DNA of 22,393 nucleotides, taken from positions 1 through 22,393 of the forward strand of contig JAYVJV010000036.1 in assembly GCA_043769005.1 (NCBI GenBank), in the 5' to 3' direction. Origin of the DNA: JAAFIP01 sp043769005 (lineage in GTDB: Bacteria; Pseudomonadota; Gammaproteobacteria; Burkholderiales; Burkholderiaceae_C). How positions within the stretch are numbered: the first letter of the stretch is position 1; each line of letters begins with the position of its first letter. The notes below the pieces were generated by a model. The model saw only the letters and a program-made list of their open reading frames with translations, did no database searches and was not told where the DNA came from. Position numbers and translations under genes: made by a program. Positions 1 to 8,415 of this stretch are shown here, one piece after another.

Positions 1-176
1 GCATTGGCAAACGTGCCGTGAGCGGCCGCGTGGCCGTGGGCAAGCTGGGCCTGGCGGGCGACGAGCAAGTAGAGCAAAGCATCCATGGCGGGCTGGACAG
101 GGCGGTGTATGCCTACCCGGCCGCGCCCTATGCCTGCTGGCAGGCACAGCGGCGGGAGCACGGGGTAAGCCTGTTT
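1..176 (+). pseudogene. MOSC-domain (YiiM-like) gene, 5' end outside window, 3' end lost
   Basis: The reading frame is open from base 3 and codes for a MOSC-type stretch: the GLAGDEQ segment, then SIHGGLDRAVYAYP and YACWQAQRREHG, which match the conserved 'GDEQ...HGG.d.AV..Y....Y..W' core of YiiM-like molybdenum-cofactor sulfurase C-terminal proteins. MOSC proteins of this type bind or transfer sulfur or Mo-cofactor ligands and protect against N-hydroxylated compounds. The match ends at about base 176 with the residues VSLF, where a full protein would continue into the second half of the domain. From 177 the frame runs directly into IS91-family transposase sequence, so this gene is broken. 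The true start lies upstream of the window. The family call is fairly secure; function is presumably lost. Confidence 0.72.
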
Positions 177-778
177 ATGTCTAATGTACCTAAGCCCAAA
201 CTCTACAACCCGCGCCACCCCGAGCGCACGCTGCTGTACCAAACGGTAGCCGAGCACTACGAGACCTGGCTTGCGCTGGCCAGTGCAGGCCAGTTCGATG
301 GGCAGGACGCCTTGCGCACCCCCAAGCCCTATGTGCGCCAGGCGTTTGGCAAATATCTCGAATGCGGCATCTTTGCCCACGGTTTTGGCACAGCGAGCCG
401 GGTGGTGATCGGCGCGCTGACCAACGTGGAGTCAATAACCGAGGAGTCAGGGCAGACGAGATCACCCTTACGCCACTGGAGCTGATCAACCGCATTGCCG
501 CCCTGGTACCACCGCCGCGCACGCACCGCCATCGCTACTACGGCGCGCTGGCACCGAACTCGCCGCTCAGGGCGGCGGTAACAGCACTGGCGCAGGCAGC
601 ACCTTCGCAACCGGTCAAGGTGCCAGTCGAGCCAGCCACTGCGAGCTATGGCGTGCCAACCCCACCCGAACCTGCGCCGCCCAAGCGCTCACCAGCCCAC
701 TACCTGTGGGCAGTGCTGATCGCCCGTATCTACGAGGTGTTCCCGCTGCTATGCCCGCTGTGCGGCGGCCAGATGCGC
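177..778 (+). mobile_element. IS91-family transposase remnant, internally deleted
   Basis: An ATG at 177 opens the N-terminus of an IS91-type Y2 rolling-circle transposase (residues like KLYNPRHPERTLLYQTVAEHYETW, shortened here, and YVRQAFGKYLECGIFAHGF), running to about base 386. The zinc-binding and catalytic tyrosine regions that should follow are missing. From about 455, in a different frame, the C-terminal part resumes (DEITLTPLELINRIAALVPP, RTHRHRYYGALAPNSPLRAA, YLWAVLIARIYEVFPLLCP) and stops near 778 after CGGQMR. A full transposase of this family is roughly 400-500 aa; only about 70 + 108 residues remain, so it cannot be active. It is joined in frame to the MOSC gene, which suggests insertion into that gene followed by deletion. 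Terminal boundaries of the element were not found. The identification comes from remembered family sequence. Confidence 0.8.
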
Positions 779-968
779 GGACAGGACAGCACCACAATCG
801 CTACGGTAAGCGTAGCTGCTCGTGCAATTGATACATAGCAAAAAGATGTTTTTTGCGTTTTAAAAATTGGCATACTGAACCTCGGCATCCAAATTAATGA
901 CTGACCGGTTAGTAATCTAATGCGAGCACGAAAATTTGTAAATAAAGACCCCCGAGTCGAACAAGGTA

Positions 969-1003
969 ACAAAGGAAGTTTTTACTTCCTTTGTAATTTT
1001 TCG
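969..1003. terminator. Terminator-like hairpin followed by a T run
   Basis: Arms ACAAAGGAAGT (969-979) and ACTTCCTTTGT (984-994) are perfect 11-bp complements around a TTTT loop, followed by AATTTTTCG. The stem is A+T rich, so it is a weak rho-independent terminator at best. It could insulate the oxidase operon from reading coming out of the transposase remnant, or mark the old end of the interrupted MOSC region. Confidence 0.45.
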
Positions 1004-1101
1004 TAACTGCTGGGTCTAAGCAATTTGCCAGATACGTACGTTTCTCCGCTCTTAAAGTGATGGGGAATCCTGCCAACATATAAAAACATCTATTCACACT
1101 T

Positions 1102-1117
1102 TGGTAATTAATTACCA
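1102..1117. promoter_or_regulatory. Perfect 16-bp palindrome, candidate operator 1
   Basis: TGGTAATTAATTACCA is a perfect palindrome about 140 bp upstream of the oxidase start codon. It shares its TGGTA/TACCA half-sites with the second palindrome at 1169-1183. A dimeric regulator could bind it. This is inference from symmetry alone. Confidence 0.35.
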
Positions 1118-1168
1118 GAATATGCATCGTTGTGGCTCGTTCTGCTGATTGATTCATAGAAAGAAAGC

Positions 1169-1183
1169 TACCAAATTTTGGTA
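1169..1183. promoter_or_regulatory. 15-bp interrupted palindrome, candidate operator 2
   Basis: TACCAAA-T-TTTGGTA is an inverted repeat with one central base, about 70 bp upstream of the start codon. It uses the same pentamer half-sites as the palindrome at 1102-1117 but with the opposite half-site order. The centres are about 66 bp apart, close to a whole number of helical turns. It may be an operator; no regulator gene is in the window. Confidence 0.35.
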
Positions 1184-1253
1184 CTTGTGCCGAAGCTGAA
1201 GTCACATCCAACAAGCAACTTAGTGCCTTGTGTTACCAACAGGAGAGGTGAAA

Positions 1254-4200
1254 ATGTTGAACGATGTACGCGCTGTGAGCGCTTGGGGTGTCTACCTTCA
1301 ACGCATTACGTTTTTCAAATGGATAGGCATTGGCGCAACATTGCTGGTGCTCGGATGCGGCTCGTTGCCATCGGCCACGGGCAGCGCCAAGCTTGCGTAT
1401 TGCAACGCAGACAACACCGTAAACGCCGAAGTGGTGGCCTTGGAACAAGCCTATGTGCTCAACCGCTTTGGTGCCTATGTGCCCGCCGGCATGCTGTACG
1501 CGCTCAAGCGCGATGTTGTGGCCGCAGAATCGGGTCGCCCCGCAGGCCCAGGCAACGCCAAGCTGCGCAGCGACAAGCGGCCACGCCCTTTGGTGCTGCG
1601 CGCCCATGAAGGGGGTTGCCTACAGGTCACTCTGCACAACTGGCTATCACCCACTTGGGAGGAAGAAGGCGGCCAGCCGCACTACCCCACCATGCTCGTG
1701 GACGGCAAACATGTGCCCGCCGCGCCTGCCCACATGAGCGACGCAGACGGCGCGCCCACCTCACGCAAGCTGCTGCCCTTGTCCAACTATGACAAGGAAG
1801 CCCCGCGTACCCGCAGCGCGAGCCTGCATGTGACCGGGCTCGAGTCCGACCCGATCAGCAAACAAGAGTGCCCAGCCAATGCGGTGTGCGGCGGCGATGG
1901 CTCCTACGTTGGCTTACCTCGGCAGCAAGGCATTGTGAGTAAACAGGAGGCGCGCTACCAAACCGGCTCGCTCATACCGCCAGGCGGCATATCGGTGATT
2001 CGCTGGATTGCGCGCAAAGAGGGTACATTTTTTGCCCACTCCCTGGGCGCACCTGTGGGAGGTGAAGGCGACGGAGGGCAAATTGGCCTGGGCCTGTTTG
2101 CCGCAGTCAATGTCGAGCCACCTGCATCAAAGTGGTACCGCTCGCAATTGACGCATGAGGAAATGCAAAGCGCTACAGCCGCCAGCGATGGCGTTGAGCA
2201 CCCCTATGCCACAGTGAACTACGAGGCTCGAAAAAATGGCGCGCCCCTCATGGCCATTCTGGAGGGCAAGGAGATTGTCCACAGCGATTTGAACGCTGTG
2301 ATAGTGCGCGACCAAGATCAGCACGCCTTGTGTAACAAACGACTCAAAGACTACATGGCCGATGGCCAGCGCTGCGAGCCAGCGTTCCGTCAGTTCACTG
2401 TGATCCTGCACGACGAGGTGCATGCCCGGCAAGCCTTCCGAGAGCTGGAAGATGAAAACAACCCACTGCATTATCTGAAAGACGGCATGGGTATCAACTA
2501 CGGTGTGGCGAGCATGGGCTCATTGCTACTGGCCGCCGGGCCGCAACGTAGCGTGGGCCCCGCTGCCAAATGCCCTGAGTGCCGGGCCGAGGAATTTTTC
2601 TTAAGCTCCTGGGCCAATGGTGACCCTGCACTGGTGCTGCAATGGGATGAAAAAGGCGACAAGCCCATTGGAGCCCGCTATCCCGACGACCCGTCCAATG
2701 TGCACCACAGCTACCTGGGCGACCCGGTGGTGTTTCGCAATCTGCATGCAGGCCCCAAAGAAACGCATGTGTTCCACCTGCACGCCCACCAGTGGGTACT
2801 GGATTCCAGCGACCCCAACTCCACCTACCTGGATTCACAAACAATATCGCCAGGTGCTACATTCAGCTACGGCATTGAGTTTGGCGGCTCAGGCAACAGG
2901 AACTTTACGGCAGGCGACTCGATTTTTCACTGCCATCTGTACCCGCACTTTGCGCAGGGCATGTGGGAGCTGTGGCGAGTGCATGATGTATTTGAAAACG
3001 GCTTGCACTTGGGCCAATGGGCTACCACTACGACAGCTGGCTTCACCACCAATCCGCAAAGTCGATCGTTGCCCGATGCTGAAGTGCAAGGTGGCATCGC
3101 CAGCCCGGCCATCGTGCCCTTGCCCGGCATTGCCTTGGCACCCATGCCCAGCGCCGAGTTCCGTGGCTACCCCTTCTACATTCCTGGTGAGCCAGGCCAT
3201 CGCCCGCCGCAGCCAGTGCTGGACATGGACGTAGTGGCGACAGGTTACAGCGATGCAGCAGCCTATGCCGCAGAACCTGCCGCAGCGGACATAGTCAACG
3301 GCGGCCTGCCACGCCACGTCATCAAAGACGGCACGCTTAAATCGCTGAACAAACTGAAAACCAACAGTCCCGACTATAAAGAAGTGCTGGAAACGGCCAT
3401 CACCAAGGGCGGCCTGGCAGCGCAGGTTTTGGCGCAAAAAGTGTACAGCGATTTTCCGTTGACTTTTCAGGCACTGGCTGCCGACTGGGAATCCATTGTG
3501 ATCAAGCCACTCCTGCACAGCGGTGAGCCAGAAGAGAAAAAAGCCATGGAGTTTCACGAAGGCAAGCTCAAGCTGCTTGACCGCACGCTGGCTCAAGGCA
3601 AACTGGAACCCATAGCCATCGACAGGCAACCCAACCCCGATTGGTGGACTCACAGCAGTGGCTACCGCACCTCATTTGCTCCCCGCGTGGACGGCATGGC
3701 AAGTTTGGCACCCACCGAGGCGGCGGTGTTTCGCGTCAATGGCCGAGGCAGAGCGCCCGGTGCGCCTTATGCCAACCCCTGCCCCAAAGATGCGCCCACC
3801 CGCAACTACAAGTCCGCTTTCATTCAAACCGAAATCACCGGCAATAAACATGGCTGGTTCGATCCGCAGGGCCGCATGATGGTGCTGGAAGATGACATCA
3901 AGGACGTGATCGATGCCAACACCCGTACCAAGATGCCCGAGCCGCTTTTCTTCAGGGCCAACTCAGGTGACTGCATCGATTTCAAGTCGTCCAACTTGAT
4001 GCCCAGCGCACTGAACGGAGACGATTTCCAGATATACACACCGACCGACTCCATCGGGCAGCATATCCACTTGGTGAAGTTTGATGTCACCTCCAGCGAC
4101 GGCTCAGCCAACGGCTGGAACTACGAAGACGCCACCTTCTCGCCCGACGAGGTGCGTGAGCGCATTGTGGTGCACAACCGAACCTTGAAAGATGCACCCG

Positions 4201-7200
4201 CTAAAACGATTCTTAAAACCACGCTCAAAGCCAAACAGCACCCTCTTTTTATGCCCAGAGGCAACATCTACGAGGCTCGGTCCAACCCACTTTTCGAAAC
4301 GCTGTCCAACAAAGGACTGTGCCCTGAACAAGGCAACATGAGCGACCACGACTATTTGAAAATGATGGCTAAAGAACGCCCCTATTGCGGCGCTCAGCGA
4401 ACCACACAGCGCTGGTGGGCCGATCCTATTTTGGTACGCAGCAGCTCCAGGCAAACCGCCAAAGACAACACCTTGCGCACCGTTTTCACACACGACCACC
4501 TCGGCCCCAGCTCACACCAGCAACACGGCTTGTACGCAGCCTTGGTCATCGAACCCGCCAACTCGATTTGGCAAGCCAACCCCTTCGATGTCGACGGCAA
4601 CACCGGCGCGCTTGCTGCCAAGTGCACTACGCGTGACTTGCGTACCCGCGCAAAGACAGCGGGTTTGGTGCTGACAGATCAAAACGCGTCTGGCACCGAT
4701 GTCGAGGATGCGGTGCATGTAGCATTCAAAATTCGCGCCTCCGCATCCATGGCTGCGCAGCTTAAAGAGGACGCTGAAGCTTGTCTCAAAGTAGCACTGT
4801 TGGGTGGCTCTGATTTGTCCAAACGGCCGGTCGTCTTAATAGCTGAGGGCGGTAGAGAGCTCGAACCCATTAGCCCTCGGCCCGTTCTGCAACTTCGCAG
4901 CGACGGTGGCCCCACCAGCGCCCGCGCCACCATCATCTCGCCCACTTGCGTGGGAGAGCCTGATTCTTCGCCCGCATCGATCGGCTCCGTCAAGTCATGC
5001 CCGCCCGGCCAGCAAGCCAACCAAACACGGCGCGAGTTTGGGCTGGCTTTTGCAGACTTTGCCGGTGTCTACAACGTAGCGCTGGAGCCCATCAACCCCG
5101 AAACCCCGCGTGACGTGTCCATGCGCCGTTTTGGCGAACGCCAGGTTGCCACGCGTGCCTCACGCCCTATCGCCATATCGTCGGAAGACCCCGGCACACA
5201 GCTGATCAACTACCGCCATGAGCCGCTTGCACTGCGGATTGCGGATGTGAAATGGAATGAAACGCTGGGCGGGTTTGATTACAGCCAGACCAAAAACCGG
5301 GTGCGTGATGGCAAGTGTGAGCCCGGTGACCTGGATTGCCTGGGCGATATGGCCAATGCATTCAGCACCTTGGTGCACGCAAAACGAGACCGCGAACTGG
5401 CCACGCAACCCTACTGGCGCTGGGTAGCGGCGCAGTCTGGCGAAAACAAGCCGGGCAGTGAACTAGACTTTTCCTCGCCCCGCCTACGTCAGCTAAAACC
5501 GCTCATGGAGCGCGCAACATGGAATGCAAACCTTGCCACTACTTTAAAGAATGTAGAGAACTGGCGTCGTGACTTGAACTGCGCCTTGTACAGCCCCGAA
5601 GAATGGCTGCACAAACCCACCTTGGGACAAGCAACCGTATCGGAAGCGGATATCACTGGGCTACGTCGATCAGACGATGAGACGTTCCGAACACGTTGTG
5701 CACCGGTCAATGGCACGCGCAACATTAAACGCACCGAACCCTGGCGCTTTTTTGGTGACCCAGCCACCCCAATTTTGGCCGCTGAGGAGGGCGATCCTGT
5801 CCAGGTTCGGCTGATACAAGGAGCGCAAGAGGCGCAGCACATCTTCGCCATGAATGGTGTCAAGTGGCATCGTCTGCCTGATTCGCCTAACTCTGGATTT
5901 GTCAATGCGCAACCGATTGGTATCTCGGAGCATTTTGAATTCGATATTCGGGTACCGAACTTTAAGCTGCCATTTGCCGATTATTTGTATTACGGCTCAT
6001 CGGTTGATCAGCTTTGGGATGGCATGTGGGGCGTGATGCGGGCATTCAATCGCAAAGACAGAACCCAAGCTAGTGCGTCGCAAACTGCGCCGGGTGATGC
6101 AATGCCTCTCGCAACCTGGGGCGCTGGACAATTGGTGGCAAGCCGATCTCAAGATTGGCTTGCCCGTGTACCTATGTCAAGCGCTGACACGCTAGCAGCA
6201 GAGGATTGGCCAGGGGCCGGCACGATGGGAGTCTGCACCGCTTATCGCAAAGACGCGTCGGCGCTGAATACAAATCAAATAGAAGTGCGCAGCTTCGATG
6301 TGAGCGCTGTCCGAGCCTGCGATTTGACAGGTGACTGCACTAAAAGGCCACTGACTTACAGCCAACGCTTTGGCATTACAGACCCTCTTGCTGTGGTCTA
6401 TGTGCTAAACCGTGAGCTCACTTGCACACGCGGTAAAGGCATACCTGGTTTGACCAACGATAGCTGCTTCGATGTCGATATTCATAATCAAGCCAACGTC
6501 ACAGATGCCAAGATGCTGGAACAACTGAAGGCTACCTACAGCGCAGGCCGCAACATTGAGCCGCTTGTACTGCGAGCTGCGGCGGGCCAATGCATCACGG
6601 TGAAGCTGCGCAACCATTTGCCTGTCGAATCTTTGGTATTGGTATCCAACCTGGACGCTGGGAATAATGATAAGGCTGTGCGGGAAGCATCGGCCTACTA
6701 CAACTTCCTGCCTATGATTACTGACGGGTTTAACCTTAACCAGTTCAAGATGTCCAATATGGTGGGCATATCTGCGCCGCGTTTGCTGCAAAACCCGGTC
6801 AATGCAGATGGCTCCAACATAGGCATTAACGGTGCTGCATTGCTGGCCGGAGAGAACCAACCTGATTTCTCGCCAGGCTCGTTGCAACCACCTTGCAAAA
6901 GTGGTACCGCGTGCAGCCGAAACTACGTATGGGCTGCACGCGACTTGTCCCGCGACCCGATCACCAACCACATCACAAGCGTGCCAGTTGAGCTGGGTGC
7001 ATTGCCGCTTAGCAGCTTTGGCGACCCGATCAAGCAACCCATGCACGGCCTCGTCGGCGCACTGGTGATCGGCCCTGAAGGCTCCAAAGTGTGCGGTGGT
7101 GTGGGAACTGGCTCAGGCGGCGTGTCACGCACCATTTGCACTGCCGATGGCAAAAGCTACGGCGACCATGTGCTAGTGATGCAGGATGCTGTGAGCGCCA

Positions 7201-7802
7201 TTCAATACGGCTTTCCGGTGCCGGATTTGAAAGGGGCTGAAGAGCCTGACGACTACGGCGTGAAAGCCATCAACTACAAAACCGAACCGCTTTGGGCGCG
7301 GCGCGGCGGCAGTCCGAGTATTGAATTTGGCGACCGCAATGCGAACTTTGACTACACCACTGTTTTCAGTTCCAGGTTCGAGAAAGGCGTGTGCGAGTCG
7401 GGCGTTACGCCCATCGGCAACGAAGACACTGCCTGTGATCCTGAAACACGAGTGATCAAAGCCAAGCCAGGAGAGGTGCTGCGCATCCACTTTGTGCACC
7501 TAGGCGGCCACACGCGCCAGCAGGGGCTTACGCTGGCTGGTCATGGATTCAACCCCTACCCATGGGGCGATGGCTCCCATGTTTTTGCACCCGAGCGGTG
7601 TGAGGTGGCGCATAACCAAGCAATACCCTCCGGTTGCTTAACGTGGCAAGGGGTGTACAACGGTTACGGCCCCATGATGGCCATTACTCTGGGCTTCAAA
7701 GCTGGCGGCACCTCACAACTTGCCAAAGACTATTTGCTGCGCAGCCAGTCGAGTTTTCTGCTTGATGGCGGGCTCTGGGGCATCTTGCGCGTGCACAAGT
7801 AA
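1254..7802 (+). CDS. Giant six-cupredoxin multicopper oxidase (MnxG/MofA-like class)
   Basis: The 2182-aa product is an exported multicopper oxidase. The ATG at 1254 is chosen over the in-frame GTG at 1230 because AGGAGAGG (1241-1248) precedes it at correct spacing. Residues 22-35 form a hydrophobic core ending LLVLGC, a slightly non-canonical lipobox, so it may be an outer-membrane or periplasmic lipoprotein. Three A-B domain pairs can be aligned: about 35-590, 830-1600 and 1670-2182, with a linker carrying YPFYIPGEPGHRPPQ near 640. Domain 1B has H505-xx-H508-x-H510 and H559-C560-H561-xxx-H565-xxxx-M570 (type 1 plus half the trinuclear site). Domain 2A has H937-x-H939 and H1080-x-H1082 (the other half). 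Matching sites in 2B and 3B are replaced, those in 1A partly. No heme motif is present. Known large relatives (MnxG, MofA, McoA) are linked to Mn(II) oxidation; the substrate here is not determined. First gene of the operon. Confidence 0.88.
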   Translation: MLNDVRAVSAWGVYLQRITFFKWIGIGATLLVLGCGSLPSATGSAKLAYCNADNTVNAEVVALEQAYVLNRFGAYVPAGMLYALKRDVVAAESGRPAGPGNAKLRSDKRPRPLVLRAHEGGCLQVTLHNWLSPTWEEEGGQPHYPTMLVDGKHVPAAPAHMSDADGAPTSRKLLPLSNYDKEAPRTRSASLHVTGLESDPISKQECPANAVCGGDGSYVGLPRQQGIVSKQEARYQTGSLIPPGGISVIRWIARKEGTFFAHSLGAPVGGEGDGGQIGLGLFAAVNVEPPASKWYRSQLTHEEMQSATAASDGVEHPYATVNYEARKNGAPLMAILEGKEIVHSDLNAVIVRDQDQHALCNKRLKDYMADGQRCEPAFRQFTVILHDEVHARQAFRELEDENNPLHYLKDGMGINYGVASMGSLLLAAGPQRSVGPAAKCPECRAEEFFLSSWANGDPALVLQWDEKGDKPIGARYPDDPSNVHHSYLGDPVVFRNLHAGPKETHVFHLHAHQWVLDSSDPNSTYLDSQTISPGATFSYGIEFGGSGNRNFTAGDSIFHCHLYPHFAQGMWELWRVHDVFENGLHLGQWATTTTAGFTTNPQSRSLPDAEVQGGIASPAIVPLPGIALAPMPSAEFRGYPFYIPGEPGHRPPQPVLDMDVVATGYSDAAAYAAEPAAADIVNGGLPRHVIKDGTLKSLNKLKTNSPDYKEVLETAITKGGLAAQVLAQKVYSDFPLTFQALAADWESIVIKPLLHSGEPEEKKAMEFHEGKLKLLDRTLAQGKLEPIAIDRQPNPDWWTHSSGYRTSFAPRVDGMASLAPTEAAVFRVNGRGRAPGAPYANPCPKDAPTRNYKSAFIQTEITGNKHGWFDPQGRMMVLEDDIKDVIDANTRTKMPEPLFFRANSGDCIDFKSSNLMPSALNGDDFQIYTPTDSIGQHIHLVKFDVTSSDGSANGWNYEDATFSPDEVRERIVVHNRTLKDAPAKTILKTTLKAKQHPLFMPRGNIYEARSNPLFETLSNKGLCPEQGNMSDHDYLKMMAKERPYCGAQRTTQRWWADPILVRSSSRQTAKDNTLRTVFTHDHLGPSSHQQHGLYAALVIEPANSIWQANPFDVDGNTGALAAKCTTRDLRTRAKTAGLVLTDQNASGTDVEDAVHVAFKIRASASMAAQLKEDAEACLKVALLGGSDLSKRPVVLIAEGGRELEPISPRPVLQLRSDGGPTSARATIISPTCVGEPDSSPASIGSVKSCPPGQQANQTRREFGLAFADFAGVYNVALEPINPETPRDVSMRRFGERQVATRASRPIAISSEDPGTQLINYRHEPLALRIADVKWNETLGGFDYSQTKNRVRDGKCEPGDLDCLGDMANAFSTLVHAKRDRELATQPYWRWVAAQSGENKPGSELDFSSPRLRQLKPLMERATWNANLATTLKNVENWRRDLNCALYSPEEWLHKPTLGQATVSEADITGLRRSDDETFRTRCAPVNGTRNIKRTEPWRFFGDPATPILAAEEGDPVQVRLIQGAQEAQHIFAMNGVKWHRLPDSPNSGFVNAQPIGISEHFEFDIRVPNFKLPFADYLYYGSSVDQLWDGMWGVMRAFNRKDRTQASASQTAPGDAMPLATWGAGQLVASRSQDWLARVPMSSADTLAAEDWPGAGTMGVCTAYRKDASALNTNQIEVRSFDVSAVRACDLTGDCTKRPLTYSQRFGITDPLAVVYVLNRELTCTRGKGIPGLTNDSCFDVDIHNQANVTDAKMLEQLKATYSAGRNIEPLVLRAAAGQCITVKLRNHLPVESLVLVSNLDAGNNDKAVREASAYYNFLPMITDGFNLNQFKMSNMVGISAPRLLQNPVNADGSNIGINGAALLAGENQPDFSPGSLQPPCKSGTACSRNYVWAARDLSRDPITNHITSVPVELGALPLSSFGDPIKQPMHGLVGALVIGPEGSKVCGGVGTGSGGVSRTICTADGKSYGDHVLVMQDAVSAIQYGFPVPDLKGAEEPDDYGVKAINYKTEPLWARRGGSPSIEFGDRNANFDYTTVFSSRFEKGVCESGVTPIGNEDTACDPETRVIKAKPGEVLRIHFVHLGGHTRQQGLTLAGHGFNPYPWGDGSHVFAPERCEVAHNQAIPSGCLTWQGVYNGYGPMMAITLGFKAGGTSQLAKDYLLRSQSSFLLDGGLWGILRVHK

Positions 7803-7822
7803 TTAATCAAAGGGAAGACACC

Positions 7823-8413
7823 ATGTCAGTTTCAGCTCGACCTGAACAGCACTTTATTGCAGCGCACACCATGGATTGGAATTCCGGGCTCGTGGGTGGC
7901 CTACCGCGTATGGCATCATTGCTACCGGGCACGTACGCTCATCCCGGATCTGACATGGCTGCCACTGTAATCCAGGCAGATCCCCTTCAAAATGTCCAGG
8001 AAAACCGATGCCATCGAACTGCCTTCTCATGCAATGTCGTAAGAGGTATGGTGCTTTTGCTGGCAGACAACGGACCCTGGGCACCCATTCACATCGAATT
8101 CACAGCTAACGGCGTCTCCAGCATTGGCAGCTATGCCGTAGCCCGTTGGGATCCAAATGCCTCCCCAGTGGGCTACACCGCAAGTTTGTATGTGCGGCTA
8201 CTGGGGTCTGGCCCCAACGACTGGACACCAGCATGCGCCGAGCAGGGTTTTACCGGTGATGTTTGGTCACCTGCTAATCCCAGTTTTGCGCCGTTTGTGG
8301 GCTGCGAGGCTGGCGGTGGCGATCGAATCATTGCGGCCAGATTTGACGTGGGCCATGCGCAAGACAGCAGCTTTAGCCCCGTAGGTATCACCAAACTTTA
8401 CTTCTACGTATAG
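7823..8413 (+). CDS. Unknown 196-aa protein inside the oxidase operon
   Basis: ATG at 7823 follows AGGGAAG (7811-7817), 20 nt after the oxidase stop. The gene ends 2 nt before the next start, so it is very likely translated as part of the operon. I do not recognise the family. The 196-aa sequence begins MSVSARPEQHFIAAHTMDW and shows no signal peptide or membrane segment, unlike the exported products around it. It contains four Cys (two in the CHRTAFSC segment near residue 65, then ACAEQ and GCEAGG) and many Gly, Pro, Asn and Trp, with alternating hydrophobic patterns suggesting a compact beta-rich fold. It could be a cytoplasmic accessory factor, or be exported by a route without a classical signal. 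Existence as a gene is supported mainly by packing; function is open. Confidence 0.75.
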   Translation: MSVSARPEQHFIAAHTMDWNSGLVGGLPRMASLLPGTYAHPGSDMAATVIQADPLQNVQENRCHRTAFSCNVVRGMVLLLADNGPWAPIHIEFTANGVSSIGSYAVARWDPNASPVGYTASLYVRLLGSGPNDWTPACAEQGFTGDVWSPANPSFAPFVGCEAGGGDRIIAARFDVGHAQDSSFSPVGITKLYFYV

Positions 8414-8415
8414 CC

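Larger units (their letters stand above)
779..1253. other. AT-rich intergenic region upstream of the oxidase operon
   Basis: No credible gene is visible over these 475 bases. The stretch from about 835 to 1180 is clearly richer in A+T than the coding DNA on either side. It holds an 11-bp hairpin at 969-994, a 16-bp palindrome at 1102-1117 and a 15-bp interrupted palindrome at 1169-1183, described separately. It must also contain the promoter of the operon starting at 1254, but I could not find a -35/-10 pair with good spacing. A control site for a regulated or alternative-sigma promoter is possible. Confidence 0.6.

Noticed and set aside
1230..1253. In-frame GTG start giving an 8-residue longer oxidase
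   Set aside because: The strong AGGAGAGG site lies between it and the ATG at 1254, so the ATG is the better start.
2571..2585. CPEC-R motif in the oxidase, checked as a heme c site
   Set aside because: The residue after the second Cys is Arg, not His, so it is not a CXXCH heme motif; it may be a disulfide.
2889..3653. 254-aa antisense ORF within the oxidase gene
   Set aside because: It is a shadow of the + strand coding frame, with no recognisable protein and no ribosome site.
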